Shown: piece by piece, positions 44,032 to 55,354 of the stretch
Layout: the number at the start of each line of letters is the position of its first letter
How positions within the stretch are numbered: the stretch's first letter is position 1
From: Vombatus ursinus
Taxonomy: Eukaryota > Chordata > Mammalia > Diprotodontia > Vombatidae
DNA length: 64,000 nucleotides
NCBI RefSeq assembly: GCF_900497805.2
Contig: NW_020954556.1
Span: forward strand, 35,083,312-35,147,311
Direction of reading: 5' to 3'
Translations under genes and position numbers: made by a program
Notes under the pieces: model-generated
What the model saw: the letters and a program-made list of their open reading frames with translations, nothing else
What the model was told of the DNA's origin: nothing
Databases searched by the model: none

Positions 44032-44174
44032 AAAAGAATATTTAGAAAACAGTCTTCTACCTCCCTTTCCACATCCCATATTCTCCACAAATTACAAAGT
44101 ATTTGATATCAAATGCTTTTTGACATTTATTATTCAATCCAAGTGAGATAGATTAGGACTGAGATCACTACCTT

Positions 44175-44245
44175 TTAAATCATAGCTCAAAGTTCTCCTC
44201 CTCCAGGAAGCTTTCTTTAATCAAGCTCATTCCTTTTTCAAAACA
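44175..44245 (+). mobile_element. L2 LINE fragment
   Basis: ATAGCTCAAAGTTCTCCTCC then TCCAGGAAGCTTTCTTTAATC is the L2 ORF2 end. It is broken by the retroposon at 44256. Confidence 0.75.
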
Positions 44246-44255
44246 TCAGCATAAT

Positions 44256-44851
44256 ACCAGGGGGAGATCCCAAACCCCAAGTGATGGAGCAGACAAACAT
44301 CAATACCAGGATCCCTGAGTGCCTCAGTAAGGACAGGGGAACCAGTGGAAACCAACTCAAAAAACCACCAAGTGCCACAGTGTTCTACAGCAACCAAGTC
44401 TCCCAGTGCCTCAGCAAAACTCTGCGAGTGCTCCAAGGGGTTCCTCCTGGGTGGAGAAGTGTCCCACAGCAGAGAAACATCCATCTAAAAAGAGTTCAAG
44501 AAAGCAAAAGGAAGGAAAGGCCCGAGTGAACAGGCAACCTCCAGGAGCCAGATTACCCAATCCTACCCCTCAAGTTCTAGTGTTGCTGATTCCAGCCCAA
44601 CACCAGAGGACCAATGATAAAGAAAGCTGCCCACATTATGGAGAGGTGATGGACTAATATACAGGATGAAACACATTTCTAAATATGAGTGATGTCGGAA
44701 TTTGTTTTGTTTTACTAGGCTGATTTGTCACAATGGTTTTGTATTTTTCCCATGGTGGGCAATGGGGAGGGAAGAACAGGAAGATAAAAGAAGGGATAAA
44801 CAAAAAAAGCCTGATAACAAAAATAAAAATATAACTTAAAAATTAAAAATG
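44256..44851 (+). mobile_element. Retroposon of unknown family with L1-like tail
   Basis: About 600 bases end in a long A-rich tail (44806-44850) and are flanked by TCAGCATAAT at 44246-44255 and 44852-44861, so it entered by target-primed reverse transcription. The 3' third (GAGGTGATGGACTAATATAC, GGAATTTGTTTTGTTTTACT, GGGCAATGGGGAGGGAAG) resembles the 3' UTR of an L1 lineage. The 5' two thirds are C/A-rich with CCTCAG and CAGTGCC words and have no parent that I know. Overlapping open frames of 82 to 85 residues on both strands lack motifs. It could be a spliced or deleted L1 transcript, a new HAL1- or SINE-like family, or a processed non-coding RNA. Confidence 0.7.
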
Positions 44852-44869
44852 TCAGCATAATCTCTGATA

Positions 44870-46885
44870 CAACACTTTTCTTCTCACCGTGTTCTTGATG
44901 TTTATGGATTTGTAAGGTTATTTCTGTTGATTACGCTATTTTCATCATTCTCTGCCCTCTGAACGAGTATTCCATCTTTGTTGACTAACAATAATGAAAA
45001 CGAAGCATGATGGGAAGAAGTACCTTACCATAAGACAGAGCAAGCTAGGAGAGATCCTGGACCAGAAAGCAAATCTTATTCTCTTTTGGTGTGCTCTCTT
45101 TTTCTTCATTGATGGTTTCACATGGTAAATGTTCATGAATAAAGGACAAGTGGGTCTATAGCTTATCTAATCTATATCAGAAGAGTAAAAGAAACGGGTT
45201 TTCATGAAATGTTTCAGTGTAAAAAAAATCAAAGTTGTCAGAAATTAGGACAAACTTTTTACCTTTTATTTTTAAAAATTGGTAGCAAAGTATGGAAGTG
45301 TTTGAGTATATCATTTTGGAAAGTTCAGCTATGTATGTACCTTCTAAGAGGCTTAACAGCCCTCAAAATGCCAGTGCTTTTCTTTTCAATCTGTGTTCAG
45401 TAATGGCCTGAGATTTTCTCAAATATGTTTACTTCTTCAAGAGCCAAGAATATAAACATAACCCTTTTCTAATAATAGGGTTTGTTCAAAGGACAGCACA
45501 AGCTATTTCTGGAGTTCTTAATGGAGGTTTCTATTCTTTTTCAATAGTTGAATACAATTGAATTTTAAAATCACATCATGGGCATTTAAATCACAAAAAA
45601 ACTCAATATCAAATATTTAAATTGCTCCCATTCACCTGTCACTTAAAATAAATGTGAATGCCCAACAGTCCAAACCCTTTCCAGCTAAACCTCTAAGTCC
45701 TGTCAAGTCCTTTCCCTGATGGCTAGATTACTTTGTCTGATTCTACTTTTTATCTCTAAAATCCAATTTTTGCATAAAGCCTATGATCAGACCCCATAAT
45801 GTATTCTCTGCATTAACCAGACCCTTTAATATGCTTTTCAGTCAGAATTACATGATCTCTCTGTCTGTGAGCTTCTGTACTAGACCCAGAGATCCAACCT
45901 GTCTTTCTTAAGCTGTCAATTATCATTTAAATGGGACCTTTAGGAACTTTCTGCATATTTTTTTCAACATAGTTCATCAGAGAATTGACATTGGCTATAT
46001 CCTCCTGTTACAAGTTCCCCCTTTCAGCTACACAATGCGTAATAGTCTGGAGGACTGGAGAAGAAGGTGTTCCAAATGGCAAAATTAATTTGTTTAATGC
46101 AGTCATTATTGGAGTTTGAATGGCAGAGGGAAAAATAGTTTCAGAGTTTGAGATGTATTTCCTAGAATATTTCTAGAAAAAAAATCCCTCCCCAAAAGCT
46201 TTAGATTTTGAAAAAACAGAAAGAAAAGGGTAAGCAAAGATGAAGAAGCTCTAGGCCTTAGAATCATTGAATTCACAGCATAATGTCCAATCTAAAAAAA
46301 TCTCTAGAGTTCAGTCAGCCAGTTCTCAGCATGGCCTTTTATGGTTGAATACTCACCTGACATGGCATGTGACAAAAATGCTATTTTAATATTCCTGGTC
46401 CTATTGTTAATTTTTGTGGACTTTTATTTTTCTAGAACAAATGTACATGCATTTCAAAAAAAAAAAAAATCAAACTGACTGACCTTACCAAGTCATCTCT
46501 ACTCCTCATGGATATTCATTCCTCTATATGGAACATCTCTTGAATTAGCTGAAAAGTAAATATTATTCTACATTAGATGACTCTTCCAAATTTCATTTTG
46601 CTATAACCACATTTATTGTGTCTATGGTATTCACGGTTTCAAGTAACATAATATCCTAGCAATATAGGTAGACTACATAGTGTTGTTCTAAGTAGCCTGC
46701 ATGAAACAAGGGTCTGTGATTTTTTTTTTCCTCTTGGTGTAACTCATTTATGCTTGTTCAACCACTACATATTTAGAAAACACCTTTGCTTACAGAATTC
46801 TGTAATAGGCACTAAGGAAAAAACCACCATAACTTGAGGAAGTTAAAGTTGATGGGAACTTTTACATGTGCTTCCTTAAAAGAAG
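44870..46885. other. Unassigned sequence
   Basis: About 2 kb of AT-rich DNA. No gene or confident repeat; short A-runs only. Confidence 0.4.
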
Positions 46886-46889
46886 GTAT

Positions 46890-47345
46890 CCTCTCACCTT
46901 TTTTCCTCTAAGAAGTTACCCATCTATCATCCCCAATCTTTCTCTTAATTTTTACCCTCTTCCTTTCTACTGACTCCTTTCCTACTGATAAAAAACATAC
47001 CAATGTCTCCTGCACCCTAAAAATAAATAAAGAAAAAAAATTTTTAAAAACCCTCTCACTTAATACTACCATCTCTGCTATCATTCTATACTTCTTTCCT
47101 TCTCACCCAACCTCCTTGACACACATGGTACCTCTACTTCCTTTCTTTTCATTCTTTACAACATCCTGTATAATCTGGCTTCTAACCCCATTCTTCAAGG
47201 GAGACTGTTCCCTCAAAAGTTATTAGTGACCTTTCAATTTGCAAATCTAATGTCCTTTTCTCTGTTCTCATCCTTCTTAATTTCTCTGCCACATAGGACA
47301 TGTTGATCACCTTCTCCTACTGTGTACTCCTTAGCTCTTCTGGAA
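46890..47345 (+). mobile_element. L2 LINE, reverse transcriptase part
   Basis: ATCCTGTATAATCTGGCTTC, CAAAAGTTATTAGTGACCTT, TGTTCTCATCCTTCTTAATT and TCTCTGCCACATAGGACATG with TTGATCACCTTCTCCT match L2 around the conserved LLDLSAAFDTVDH coding region. Confidence 0.82.
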
Positions 47346-47574
47346 TGAAGTTACTGACATGTGCTTATCATCATGTCATTAACTGTGACCTCTTTGACTG
47401 AAAATTGTGTGACTAGGGAAAACCTAAGGTACCATATCAGCATAAAATTTGGAGGCATCACATTTATTTTCTCTGCTCCTTTATAGTTCAGAGAAAGGCA
47501 TATCAAGTTGTTAGAAGTTTACTGCTCTGCTAACTAATACTCTACGAACTGAAAAGGACCAAGGTAGAGAGAGT

Positions 47575-47690
47575 CCACTCCCTCCTACACACTCAGAGAG
47601 AGACAAAGACAGAGATACAGAGAGACAGAGACATAGAGAGAGGGAGAGAAACAGAGAGAGAGAGAAAAAAGAGAGAGAGAGAGAGCCCAA
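47575..47690. repeat. (GAGA)n-rich tract
   Basis: About 115 bases of AGAG with CAGAGA and ACAGAGA interruptions. Confidence 0.95.
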
Positions 47691-48180
47691 ATAGCCCCAT
47701 CAATAGAGTATCTGGATATCAGACAGTGGGCTTTGTATCAGCCAGAGACTCTGAATAAATAATTTAATGGCATACATTTAGATGGAGACATTTAGTTTCC
47801 ATGTCTGAAAAAAAAAGGCCAACTAAGCACACCTTTATAAACATCTTAGCTCAGGCTGCCTGCCAGTTCAGAGAGATCACATCAATATGTAGAGCACATG
47901 GTGCCAGGGTGCCTGTGTTGCATAGCCAGGGCAAATAATATGTGATATCAACACCAATGACCAGGCACATTTTATTTCTGTCAACAAACAGAGGTTTCTC
48001 CTTTGCCAATTGAATGTTCCATCTCTTTATTTCTTGCAATAAACCATCCACAGTGAAATATAAAGGATGGATGTTGAAAGACACTCAATATTTCAGAAGG
48101 TTTTAACCTCATAGCAGGCAGTGAGTGTGATCCTGGGGGTGGAGGTGCCTTGCTTCAAGGGAAGACAGGTTTTAAGTTTC
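47691..48180. other. Unassigned sequence
   Basis: No gene or repeat recognised. A 77-residue minus-strand open frame at 47851-48084 has no family match that I can see. Confidence 0.35.
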
Positions 48181-48184
48181 GTAA

Positions 48185-48330
48185 GGTCAATTAGCAAGCA
48201 TTTGAGCGCCTGCTATGTGGTTGACACTGTACTAAGTATTCCATAAAATAATGAAGTATGACACAATGCCTGACTTGGGTCCTAAGGAGCTAACTAGCCA
48301 GTTGCAGAGATGCAATCAAAAACCCATGAA
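48185..48330 (-). mobile_element. L2 LINE, 3' end
   Basis: TTAGCAAGCATTTGAGCGCC, TGCTATGTGGTTGACACTG and GGTCCTAAGGAGCTAACTAG in reverse L2 order. Confidence 0.75.
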
Positions 48331-48374
48331 ACAAAGACAACACGAGGCAATATATATTTCTCTCTATACTATAC

Positions 48375-48465
48375 CTTTTAATGGCAATCTGTCATAGTGG
48401 ATAGCATTCTGGACTTGGAGTCAGGGAGTCACTTAATCATTTTGTGCCTCAGAGTACTCACTATG
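48375..48465 (+). mobile_element. MIR or tRNA-type SINE fragment
   Basis: ATAGTGGATAGCATTCTGGA, CTTGGAGTCAGGGAGTCAC and TTTGTGCCTCAG; the middle is deleted. Confidence 0.6.
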
Positions 48466-48682
48466 GTAGGGGTCTTGACCTTATTAAATGAGGTATGTGA
48501 ACAGATTCTAGGTGGTTTGTGAACTGGGAGTGGAAAAATTACATCTTTATTTCCACTAACCTCTAACTAAAATTTAGTGTTTCCTTTGTTATTTAAAATG
48601 TTATACTGAAAAGGAATTTATTGCTTTCACCAGACTTCCAAAGGACTTCACAACACACATAAAAAAAGGTTAAGAACTCTGG
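48466..48682. mobile_element. hAT-Charlie-type MITE (MER5-like)
   Basis: TAGGGGTCTTGACCT at the left and AGGTTAAGAACTCTGG at the right are eroded inverted repeats. Inside, AAATTACATCTTTATTTCC, CTAACCTCTAACTAAAATTT and CACCAGACTTCCAAAGGACT fit the family. It is internally complete but old. Confidence 0.82.
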
Positions 48683-48689
48683 CCCTACA

Positions 48690-48790
48690 ATGAAACTGCC
48701 CAGTCCAAAGTGGGTTGAGATCTCCTTTGGATGAGAGGTGGAATGAGTTCCAACACTGGAAATTACTCCAAGTCCATACTCTGAAGAATA
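48690..48790. mobile_element. Possible L3/CR1 3' fragment
   Basis: AAAGTGGGTTGAGATCTCC and TTCCAACACTGGAAATTAC recall the L3 3' end near its GGGCTGCCT block. Weak. Confidence 0.35.
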
Positions 48791-48814
48791 CCAGCCAGCA
48801 GTAGCAATAGCTAG

Positions 48815-49115
48815 CATTAAAGTGCTTTACAGATATTCTCTTATTTTATTCCCAGCAACCCCAAACCAAGTCACTGGTAGGAACTATTATTACCGGCGCA
48901 AAGATTATCTATCTAGGATCACAGATTTCAAGGTGGAAAAGACCTTAGAGACCATATATTCCAAACTCCTCATTTATAAAATGAGGAAACTGCATTGGGC
49001 AGAGGTTAAGTGGCTTGCCAAGGGTCACAGTTAGGAAGTTGTCTGAGACAGCATTTGAATTCAAGTCTTGCTGACTCCAGGTCCAGTGCTGTATCCACTG
49101 TACCTCCTTTGCCGC
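48815..49115 (-). mobile_element. MIR piece plus MIR3-like CORE-SINE
   Basis: 48815-48905 is a MIR tail in reverse (AAAGTGCTTTACAGATATTC). 48910-49115 is a MIR3-type unit (TGGAAAAGACCTTAGAGACC, AAAATGAGGAAACTGCATTG, CTTGCCAAGGGTCACAG, CTGTATCCACTGTACCTCC). Confidence 0.78.
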
Positions 49116-49264
49116 TGCATAAGGTCAGAAAGAAAATGATCATAGAATACTATAGTAGTACAGGAATGGTTCCTGTAGATGTTGGTACTGAGAAAAATAC
49201 AATATATTCTGTAAAAGGAATTGGTAGTATGCATTTTAGCTCCCAAGAGGCTGCATTGGAGACT

Positions 49265-49360
49265 GGAAAGACCGTTCACACATCCTGGATTCTAATCCTG
49301 TGACATTTATTCCCTATGTAACCCTAGGCTTCAGTTTCTTCATCTGTAAAATGAGGTTGA
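49265..49360 (+). mobile_element. MIR SINE fragment
   Basis: CATCCTGGATTCTAATCCTG and CTTCAGTTTCTTCATCTGTA. Confidence 0.65.
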
Positions 49361-49549
49361 AACTAGGTATATAGATAAACTTTACCTGCATAGGGGAAAG
49401 GGGGCAGTATTAAAAGGGGGCAGATCTTTTAAAAAAAACTATCAGGTATTTTTTTAATTAAAATAAAAAATGTAATATGTAATGCTGGCATTCTGCATGG
49501 TCTATCTTTAGGTTACTGAATCTCAGTTTGGACACCTCATCTGTAGAAT

Positions 49550-49680
49550 ACAGTCATTTATGGAGCACAGACTGTCAAAATGTACTAAGCACTGTGAGAG
49601 GTGGCCTGGGAAAACAGAAAATGTGTAAACATGCCATTGCACTTAAGAGGCTTATGGTCTTTGGAGAGTTGAAGCGCGTG
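49550..49680 (-). mobile_element. L2 LINE, 3' end
   Basis: AATGTACTAAGCACTGTGAG and CACTTAAGAGGCTTATGGTC in reverse L2 order. Confidence 0.65.
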
Positions 49681-49849
49681 TGAAAATTTACCATACAGAA
49701 AAACTTTCCTTTATTTGTCGAGTTGTAGATGTCATCAAATGTCAAAGCATAGAATACAAATAATAGGAGTTACAGGCAGTCAGGAACAAGGGAGTGATCA
49801 TGGGGAGCTGGGAGTACTGATAATGGCCTTATTATAAAAAGAGATTATG

Positions 49850-50104
49850 GAACAGTAGAGACAGTGGGACCTGGAGTCAGAAAGACCTGAGTTCAAATTC
49901 TGAGTCAAACACTTCTGAACTGTGTGACCCTGGGTAAGCCATTTAATCTCTACCCAAGTTTCCTTATCTATAAAATGAGCATAGTAATAGTCTCTACCTC
50001 TAAGGGTTGATGTGATTGATAAACTGAGATAATATTTGTAAGGTGCTTTGCCAATCCTAAAATGCTACATAGATGCTAGTTGATGTTGTTGTTGTTGTTG
50101 TTAA
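49850..50104 (+). mobile_element. MIR SINE, nearly full length
   Basis: GTGGGACCTGGAGTCAGAAAG, CTGAGTTCAAATTCTGAGTC, TGTGTGACCCTGGGTAAGCC, CTATAAAATGAGCATAGTAA, TCTACCTCTAAGGGTTG and GTGCTTTGCCAATCC cover the whole MIR, ending in a GTT repeat (50087-50102). Confidence 0.88.
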
Positions 50105-50635
50105 ATATAGTCTTTATGTTATAGATTAATATGTCACTCTGAACCCAAATACACTTTGTGAAACCAAATATACTTTCTCGCTCTTTTGGTTCATAGACCC
50201 TGCATACTCTGAACTTACAAGAATATAGTTCCCACTATTAAACAATGAAAGTTGAATTTGAGGATTGAGAAAAACAAAATACGATGGGGGAAGTGATGAG
50301 GAGAATTTAAACTTCTAAGGAGCAATTCCATCTCAAAGATCTATATAAATTCACAGTCACCATTAAACACAAAACTCTCTCACTATAGTTTCTTATTGCT
50401 TCCAGTAGATGTCATTAGGCATAGCTTTCTGCATTTCTTGCTTGGTCACAAAAAGTGATGACAACAAGCATTGTTCTCCAGCTTGACTCCTGTAGGTCTT
50501 CCTGCAAGGAAGCCACAGATGTCATTTTCTTCTCCTCCTCCTTTCAATCTCCAGTTTTAATCAGATAAAGACTGATAGTGTCCTTTTGGGTCCCAGAAAA
50601 AAAAACTGTATAGCTGATATGATTCTATATGTCTA
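50105..50635. other. Unassigned sequence
   Basis: No gene or repeat recognised. Confidence 0.4.
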
Positions 50636-50639
50636 TGTC

Positions 50640-50772
50640 CCCCCCCCCACAAGAATGTAAACTCCTTGAGGTCAGAGAGTATCTCACTTTTGCTTTCCAC
50701 TCCCTGCAAATAACATGGTATCTGGCATATAGGAGGTGCTTAATAAACATGTGATGATTGATTGTTTGATTC
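50640..50772 (+). mobile_element. L2 LINE, 3' end
   Basis: AAGAATGTAAACTCCTTGAG, TCAGAGAGTATCTCACTTTTG and AGGAGGTGCTTAATAAACATG. Confidence 0.85.
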
Positions 50773-50804
50773 ACCGTCTCCTTTCTTGAAGAAATTTGGT
50801 GACT

Positions 50805-51115
50805 TGGAAGCCGCTACATCCTCATGCATACCATTCTATTTTTAGACAGCTCTCATTGTTAGAAAGATTTTCTTTATATCTGTCTCTTTGCAACTTCCCT
50901 GCAGGGTTAAACAAAATCAGACCAATCAGTGTCCTATATGACTATTCCTCAGATACTCAAAGGCAGGTACCATTTTCTCCCTCTCTTCTATGGAATAAGC
51001 ATTCCTATTTCCTTCAACTGATCCTCTTTTGTCATGATCTTGAGGCTCTCTATCATCCTGTTTCCTCCACTCCAGAAACTCTCCAGTTTATCCAGGTACC
51101 TCCCTAAAATATTAG
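50805..51115 (-). mobile_element. L3/CR1-type LINE, 3' part
   Basis: Plus strand AGACAGCTCTCATTGTTAGA, CTCTTTGCAACTTCCCTGC, CCTTCAACTGATCCTCTTTTG, CATGATCTTGAGGCTCTC and GAAACTCTCCAGTTTATCC. Reversed, this is the CR1/L3 block encoding LERVQRRATR and LRELGL-like text. Confidence 0.85.
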
Positions 51116-52730
51116 GGAAAAGGAGGAAAAAACTAGAATTGATTATATGAAAGACAGATTAAATCTGGACAAAGGAGAGGAAATTTCAAGAACAAGGCTA
51201 TGGAAGTGTTACTGGTAAGTAAATATATGAAAAAGACTAAAAATAGGGAATTTGTCAGGGAGCCTAGTTCAGGTATACTAATACAAAGTCATTTTTATAT
51301 CACTTCAGGACGAAAATGTTGAGTGAGACCAGCAATCTAGCAGTCCCTTGAAGTCCTTGCTTGGATTCCAAAACTAATCCAAAAATTCTCTATTCCCCAG
51401 GTGCTACTTGTCTGCTAATACTGACAGCAAAACTTTTAAGTAGACCTTTCTCAAAAGATGATCCCAAATCCATTCATGTGTTCAATGAAGAGAAGGAATT
51501 AGAAGGAGAAGGGAAGAAAAACAAAGCTAATCATGCTTTTCGAATTTCTAAGGAGGTATTGGGTTTAAAAGTGTGGAGACAATGGTTATTGATCTGAGAG
51601 AAGAAATGCACTGGAAGCAATGCTATCCTGAAATCCAAATGTCAACTGAGAAACTGCTATAGATTAAATTCTGCTGTTGGAGGAAATTGTACTAGGAAGG
51701 AGTAAAGCCAAATGTCATCTACTACAGACAGAGTCAACCATATGAATAGATAGTCAGAATGGTGGTTTAATTTGAGGGATGTTGAGAAGGCACCCAGAGT
51801 AAAAAATAGCTCTCCCATTGACTATTATTTTATTCTATTATGCATATTATAAAATTCCATCATTACTCATAGCCCATCACATCAAACTCTGGTTAACATG
51901 TATTGGGTCCAATCTTGGGTCTAGGTTCTCTTCTCTTCACCCCCGCCAAAAAAAAATTTGTCTCATTGAATTATTTTGCCCATACCCAGAGTTCCTTCTG
52001 GAAAATCTTAAAATACATCTGTAATATGACTCATGCCTAAGTCTTTATAGTTATAAATAAAGAGACCCCACAGCCAATATAAAATATTTACATAGCAATG
52101 CATATTTGGTAAAAAGTATAGGATAGTCTTTGTTTTTCAGCAGAAAGAATATAAGCAATACATTAAGGAATCACAGTAGCCCACAAACAATCAATATAAT
52201 TCTCTTCACTCTTTTGGTGAGTCCCATTTCCCTAATCCTCCCTGCCCCCAGGGCGTGTGCACTTCTCATAATTAATATAATTAGGTTTTAAATAACCACA
52301 AGAGTGAAAAAAATAACTTGGAGTTACTAGAACAACTTAGCCATTGGGCTAAACATTATAGTGAATACTGGTCTTTCCCCCAGAGATGCATGCAGGTATT
52401 CAAGTTTATGATACTACTCTAAAGAAATTATCTCTGCCAGAAAAGAAACATATCTTGGATTTCTAAACAAGCAACCTCTTTGTCATCAGATCTGTGCTGC
52501 TGACCCCTATTTGATAAGCTCAAAAGAGGGGGAGGGGGTGGCTGCAATTTGCAATAGTTTGAGACAAGCAGTGCATTGGCAATTTATGGATAATAACCCA
52601 AGACAGTAATTTCATCCTCAATATCTTAGATTTAAGGAGATATCCTTTTCATCCATGAGGTCTTAATGGGTATTCCCCCAAGACATATACCCCAATCCCC
52701 TTAAAGATGCCAATGAATATGTCCAGATCC
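51116..52730. other. Unassigned sequence
   Basis: About 1.6 kb. A 78-residue plus-strand open frame at 51361-51597 has no family motif. No repeat is recognised. Confidence 0.4.
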
Positions 52731-52734
52731 TCCA

Positions 52735-52978
52735 CTGTTGTTGTCAAGGCATTTTTCAATTGTGTCTGACTCTTCATGACCCTGTTTGAAGTTTTCTTGG
52801 CAAAGATACTGGAATGGTTTGCCATTTCTTTCTCCATCTCATTTTACAGCTAGAGACACTGAGTCAAACAGATTTATGAGTTGCTCAGGGTCACATAGCT
52901 AATAAGTGTCTGATTTGAACTCAAGTCTTCCTAACACCAGGCCTGACCCTCTATCTACTGTGCCATCAAGCAGTCCTC
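52735..52978 (-). mobile_element. Marsupial tRNA-derived SINE, long form (MAR1-like)
   Basis: TTGTTGTCAAGGCATTTTTC, TGTCTGACTCTTCATGACC, TTCTTGGCAAAGATACTGG, AATGGTTTGCCATTTCTTTC, CAGGGTCACATAGCTAATAAG and GTGCCATCAAGCAGTCC in reverse order. Confidence 0.9.
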
Positions 52979-53234
52979 ACATCCTCCACAGAAAGATACA
53001 ATCACAGTCCTAAATAGAGGCTCACTACCAAGTAAGCTCATGAAACTAATCAAAGGACTCCTTACACTACCTTTACTTAATTCATTCCATTAGGTTTTAG
53101 AAAATACTGTACCAAAATTAAATCATTCTTGTAAAAAACGATCTCTTAAACTGATAAAAAAAATACACTTGGTGGAGGTGGGGACAGGAGTACAGAGTGA
53201 GAGTAGAGGATGAAAACAATTGTAAGGGGTTTGT

Positions 53235-53440
53235 GTCCACAGGATCACAGGATCATAAATGTAAAATTAGAATGGACCTTAGAAGGCATCTTATCCAACT
53301 CCCAGATTTTATAGTTGAGGAAATTGAAATCCAGAGGGCATAAGTGACTAAAGTCACCAAGGTCACATAGGTAGTAATTATTAGAATCAAAAATGGAACA
53401 CAAATTCTCTGACTCTAAATCTAAACTATTTGCATTATTA
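53235..53440 (-). mobile_element. MIR3-like CORE-SINE
   Basis: AAATTAGAATGGACCTTAGAAG, GTTGAGGAAATTGAAATCCAG, CACCAAGGTCACATAGGTAG and TTCTCTGACTCTAAATC. Confidence 0.78.
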
Positions 53441-53653
53441 CTTTCTATGAGATAAGTTAAAGCAAGGGCCTCAGAGAAGTGTACACATGAATGTTACTAG
53501 CATTAAGGGAATTGAACATAGAACACCTTGGTCAGGGAAGGGATGTGGATAACAAGAAGGATAAAAGGAGTATTCTCTTAGTGAATTTAATAGTAATAAA
53601 TATATCCCCACCCTCTGGCTTCCTTTGAGCCTTAGTCCTGTATTCTTCCCCAC

Positions 53654-53790
53654 ACCCCCACCCCAGGCAATCAGGTTAAGTGACTTGCCCAGGGTCACAT
53701 AGCTAGTTAAATGTTAAATGTCTTGATTTGAACTCAGGCCCTCCTAAATTCAGGGCTGGCCCTCTATCCATTGTGCCACCTAGCTGCCCA
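53654..53790 (-). mobile_element. Marsupial tRNA-derived SINE (WSINE1-like)
   Basis: AGGCAATCAGGTTAAGTGAC, TTGCCCAGGGTCACATAGC, GATTTGAACTCAGGCCCTCC and GTGCCACCTAGCTGCCCAG in reverse. Confidence 0.92.
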
Positions 53791-53804
53791 GTCCCGATTA
53801 TTTA

Positions 53805-54110
53805 AGAAGCCTTTCCTAGTTTTCCTCAGCACCTTCCACCTGAAATTTTCTCCAATTTATCCTGCAGACATCTTGTTTGTACATAGTGGTTTGCATGCGG
53901 GTTGTAAATTCCTTTAGAGTAGAGACTGGTTTTTGCTGTTGTTGTTTGGTTGTTTTTTGTTTGTTTGTTTGTTTGTTTTCAGTTTTGCTTTTGGTTTTGT
54001 TTGTTTGTTTTGTTTTATTTTGTTTGCTTTTCTTTGTTTCTCCTGAACTTAGAGTAGTATCTGGCATATAACAGACACAATAAATGGTTGTTTATTTGAC
54101 TATTAATGGG
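53805..54110 (+). mobile_element. L2 LINE, 3' end with TTTG microsatellite
   Basis: AAGCCTTTCCTAGTTTTCC, TTGTAAATTCCTTTAGAGTAG and, after the microsatellite at 53935-54035, TTAGAGTAGTATCTGGCATA and AATAAATGGTTGTTTATTTG. Confidence 0.85.
53935..54035. repeat. (TTTG)n microsatellite
   Basis: TTTG units with single-base interruptions, about 100 bases. The lysine- and cysteine-rich open frames on either strand arise from it. Confidence 0.95.
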
Positions 54111-54204
54111 TTCAAAACACCAATTTCTCAAGTAAAGGATGTGGGAAGCTTAGATATAAAGTAGTTCATCTATTTAAAAAAAAAAGCTTTCTTCATTTAT
54201 GGGA

Positions 54205-54400
54205 GGAATTATCATCCGGTAAAGAAATTAGATTTCTTTTCCTTGACCTCAGAGAGCACAAATAGGAGGAAACAGTTGGAGTTGTAGGTTTTAGCTTCAC
54301 TGATGTCAGGAAAACTATATCTATTAGAGTTACCCCAAAGTAGAATGGGCTGCCTCTGGAAGTAGAGATAACTCCAGACATTGTCTCCTGGTGTGGTACT
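54205..54400 (+). mobile_element. L3/CR1-type LINE, 3' end
   Basis: GAGAGCACAAATAGGAGGAAA, TCAGGAAAACTATATCTATT, AAGTAGAATGGGCTGCCTC and TGGAAGTAGAGATAAC follow the 3' end of L3. Confidence 0.8.
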
Positions 54401-54719
54401 GTCACCTAGATAATAGCACAAACAAGTACATTTGCTAACTGAAGTTGAAATATGTTTGCCCTTGTTTTATATACTCAGTCCTTGCCCAGATGAATGAAAT
54501 CTTATGGATGTATGTGGTGCTTCTTCTAGAGATGCAAGTACTTATGACTGATGAGTCTAACCCAGATGGGTCCTCTGAGCATTTTTTTTCTGTTAAAGGT
54601 AAAGCTGTTGGGCACTAAACAAATACAAAATTATATCCTGTGTTACATCTGTGCACAGAGATGTTTTGGATCACACACATCCTCCTTCCAGCTTGTCTAC
54701 AAACTTATTCAGCAACGGA

Positions 54720-55085
54720 GCAATGGTTCCCAGAATCCCAGAAGCTTAATTGGAAGGTTCCCTCAAAATCCATCTAGTCCACCCAAGAACATTCTGTAGA
54801 ACACATTCAAGAAATGATCATTTGGTCTTGGCATGATGACTTGCCACTCCACTCAAGGATAGTACAAAAGGCTAGAAAGGGTGTTTTTGGTTTGTTTGTT
54901 TTCGCCCCCTTACATTGATCCTAAATTTGCCTATTTATAACATCCAATCTCAGGCAAAAAAAAAAGAAAGAAACTAATATCTCTCCTACAAAACCACTCT
55001 TCAAATACTTCAAGACAGCTCTCATATATCCCTAAAGGCTTCTCTTCCCCAAATAAAATTCTCAGTTCCCTTAATCCATACTTTT
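54720..55085 (-). mobile_element. L3/CR1-type LINE, 3' end
   Basis: Plus strand GAATCCCAGAAGCTTAATTG, AAATCCATCTAGTCCACCC, CATTGATCCTAAATTTGCC, AAATACTTCAAGACAGCTCTC and CAGTTCCCTTAATCCATA are the reverse of the L3 terminus. Confidence 0.78.
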
Positions 55086-55189
55086 AAGCCGACAATCCAC
55101 TCAGCACTTTACAAATATTATCTCAATTGATCCTGGTACGGTACTTTCTTCACTCTGTGTCTTTCTATGGTATTTGCCCCATAAATTTC

Positions 55190-55350
55190 TCATAATTGGC
55201 ATTTTGTAAAGCTCAATACTATTTCATTACTTTCATGAATCCCAGTTTGTTGAATCATTACCAAACTAATGGACATCCACTTTGTTTATATATTTTTGCT
55301 ACCATAAAACATGCTGGTCTGGATGTTTTCATTGTGTATGGGGTCTTCCT
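55190..55350 (-). mobile_element. L1 ORF2 C-terminal fragment
   Basis: AATACTATTTCATTACTTTC, CAGTTTGTTGAATCATTACC, AATGGACATCCACTTTG and TTGCTACCATAAAACATGCT align with the plus-strand text at 59975-60075 in the L1 at 59500. About 160 bases remain. Confidence 0.75.
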
Positions 55351-55354
55351 TTTT

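Noticed and set aside
44227-44657. Open frames of 82 to 85 residues on both strands
   Set aside because: They overlap one another inside a retroposed sequence and show no motif; treated as non-coding.
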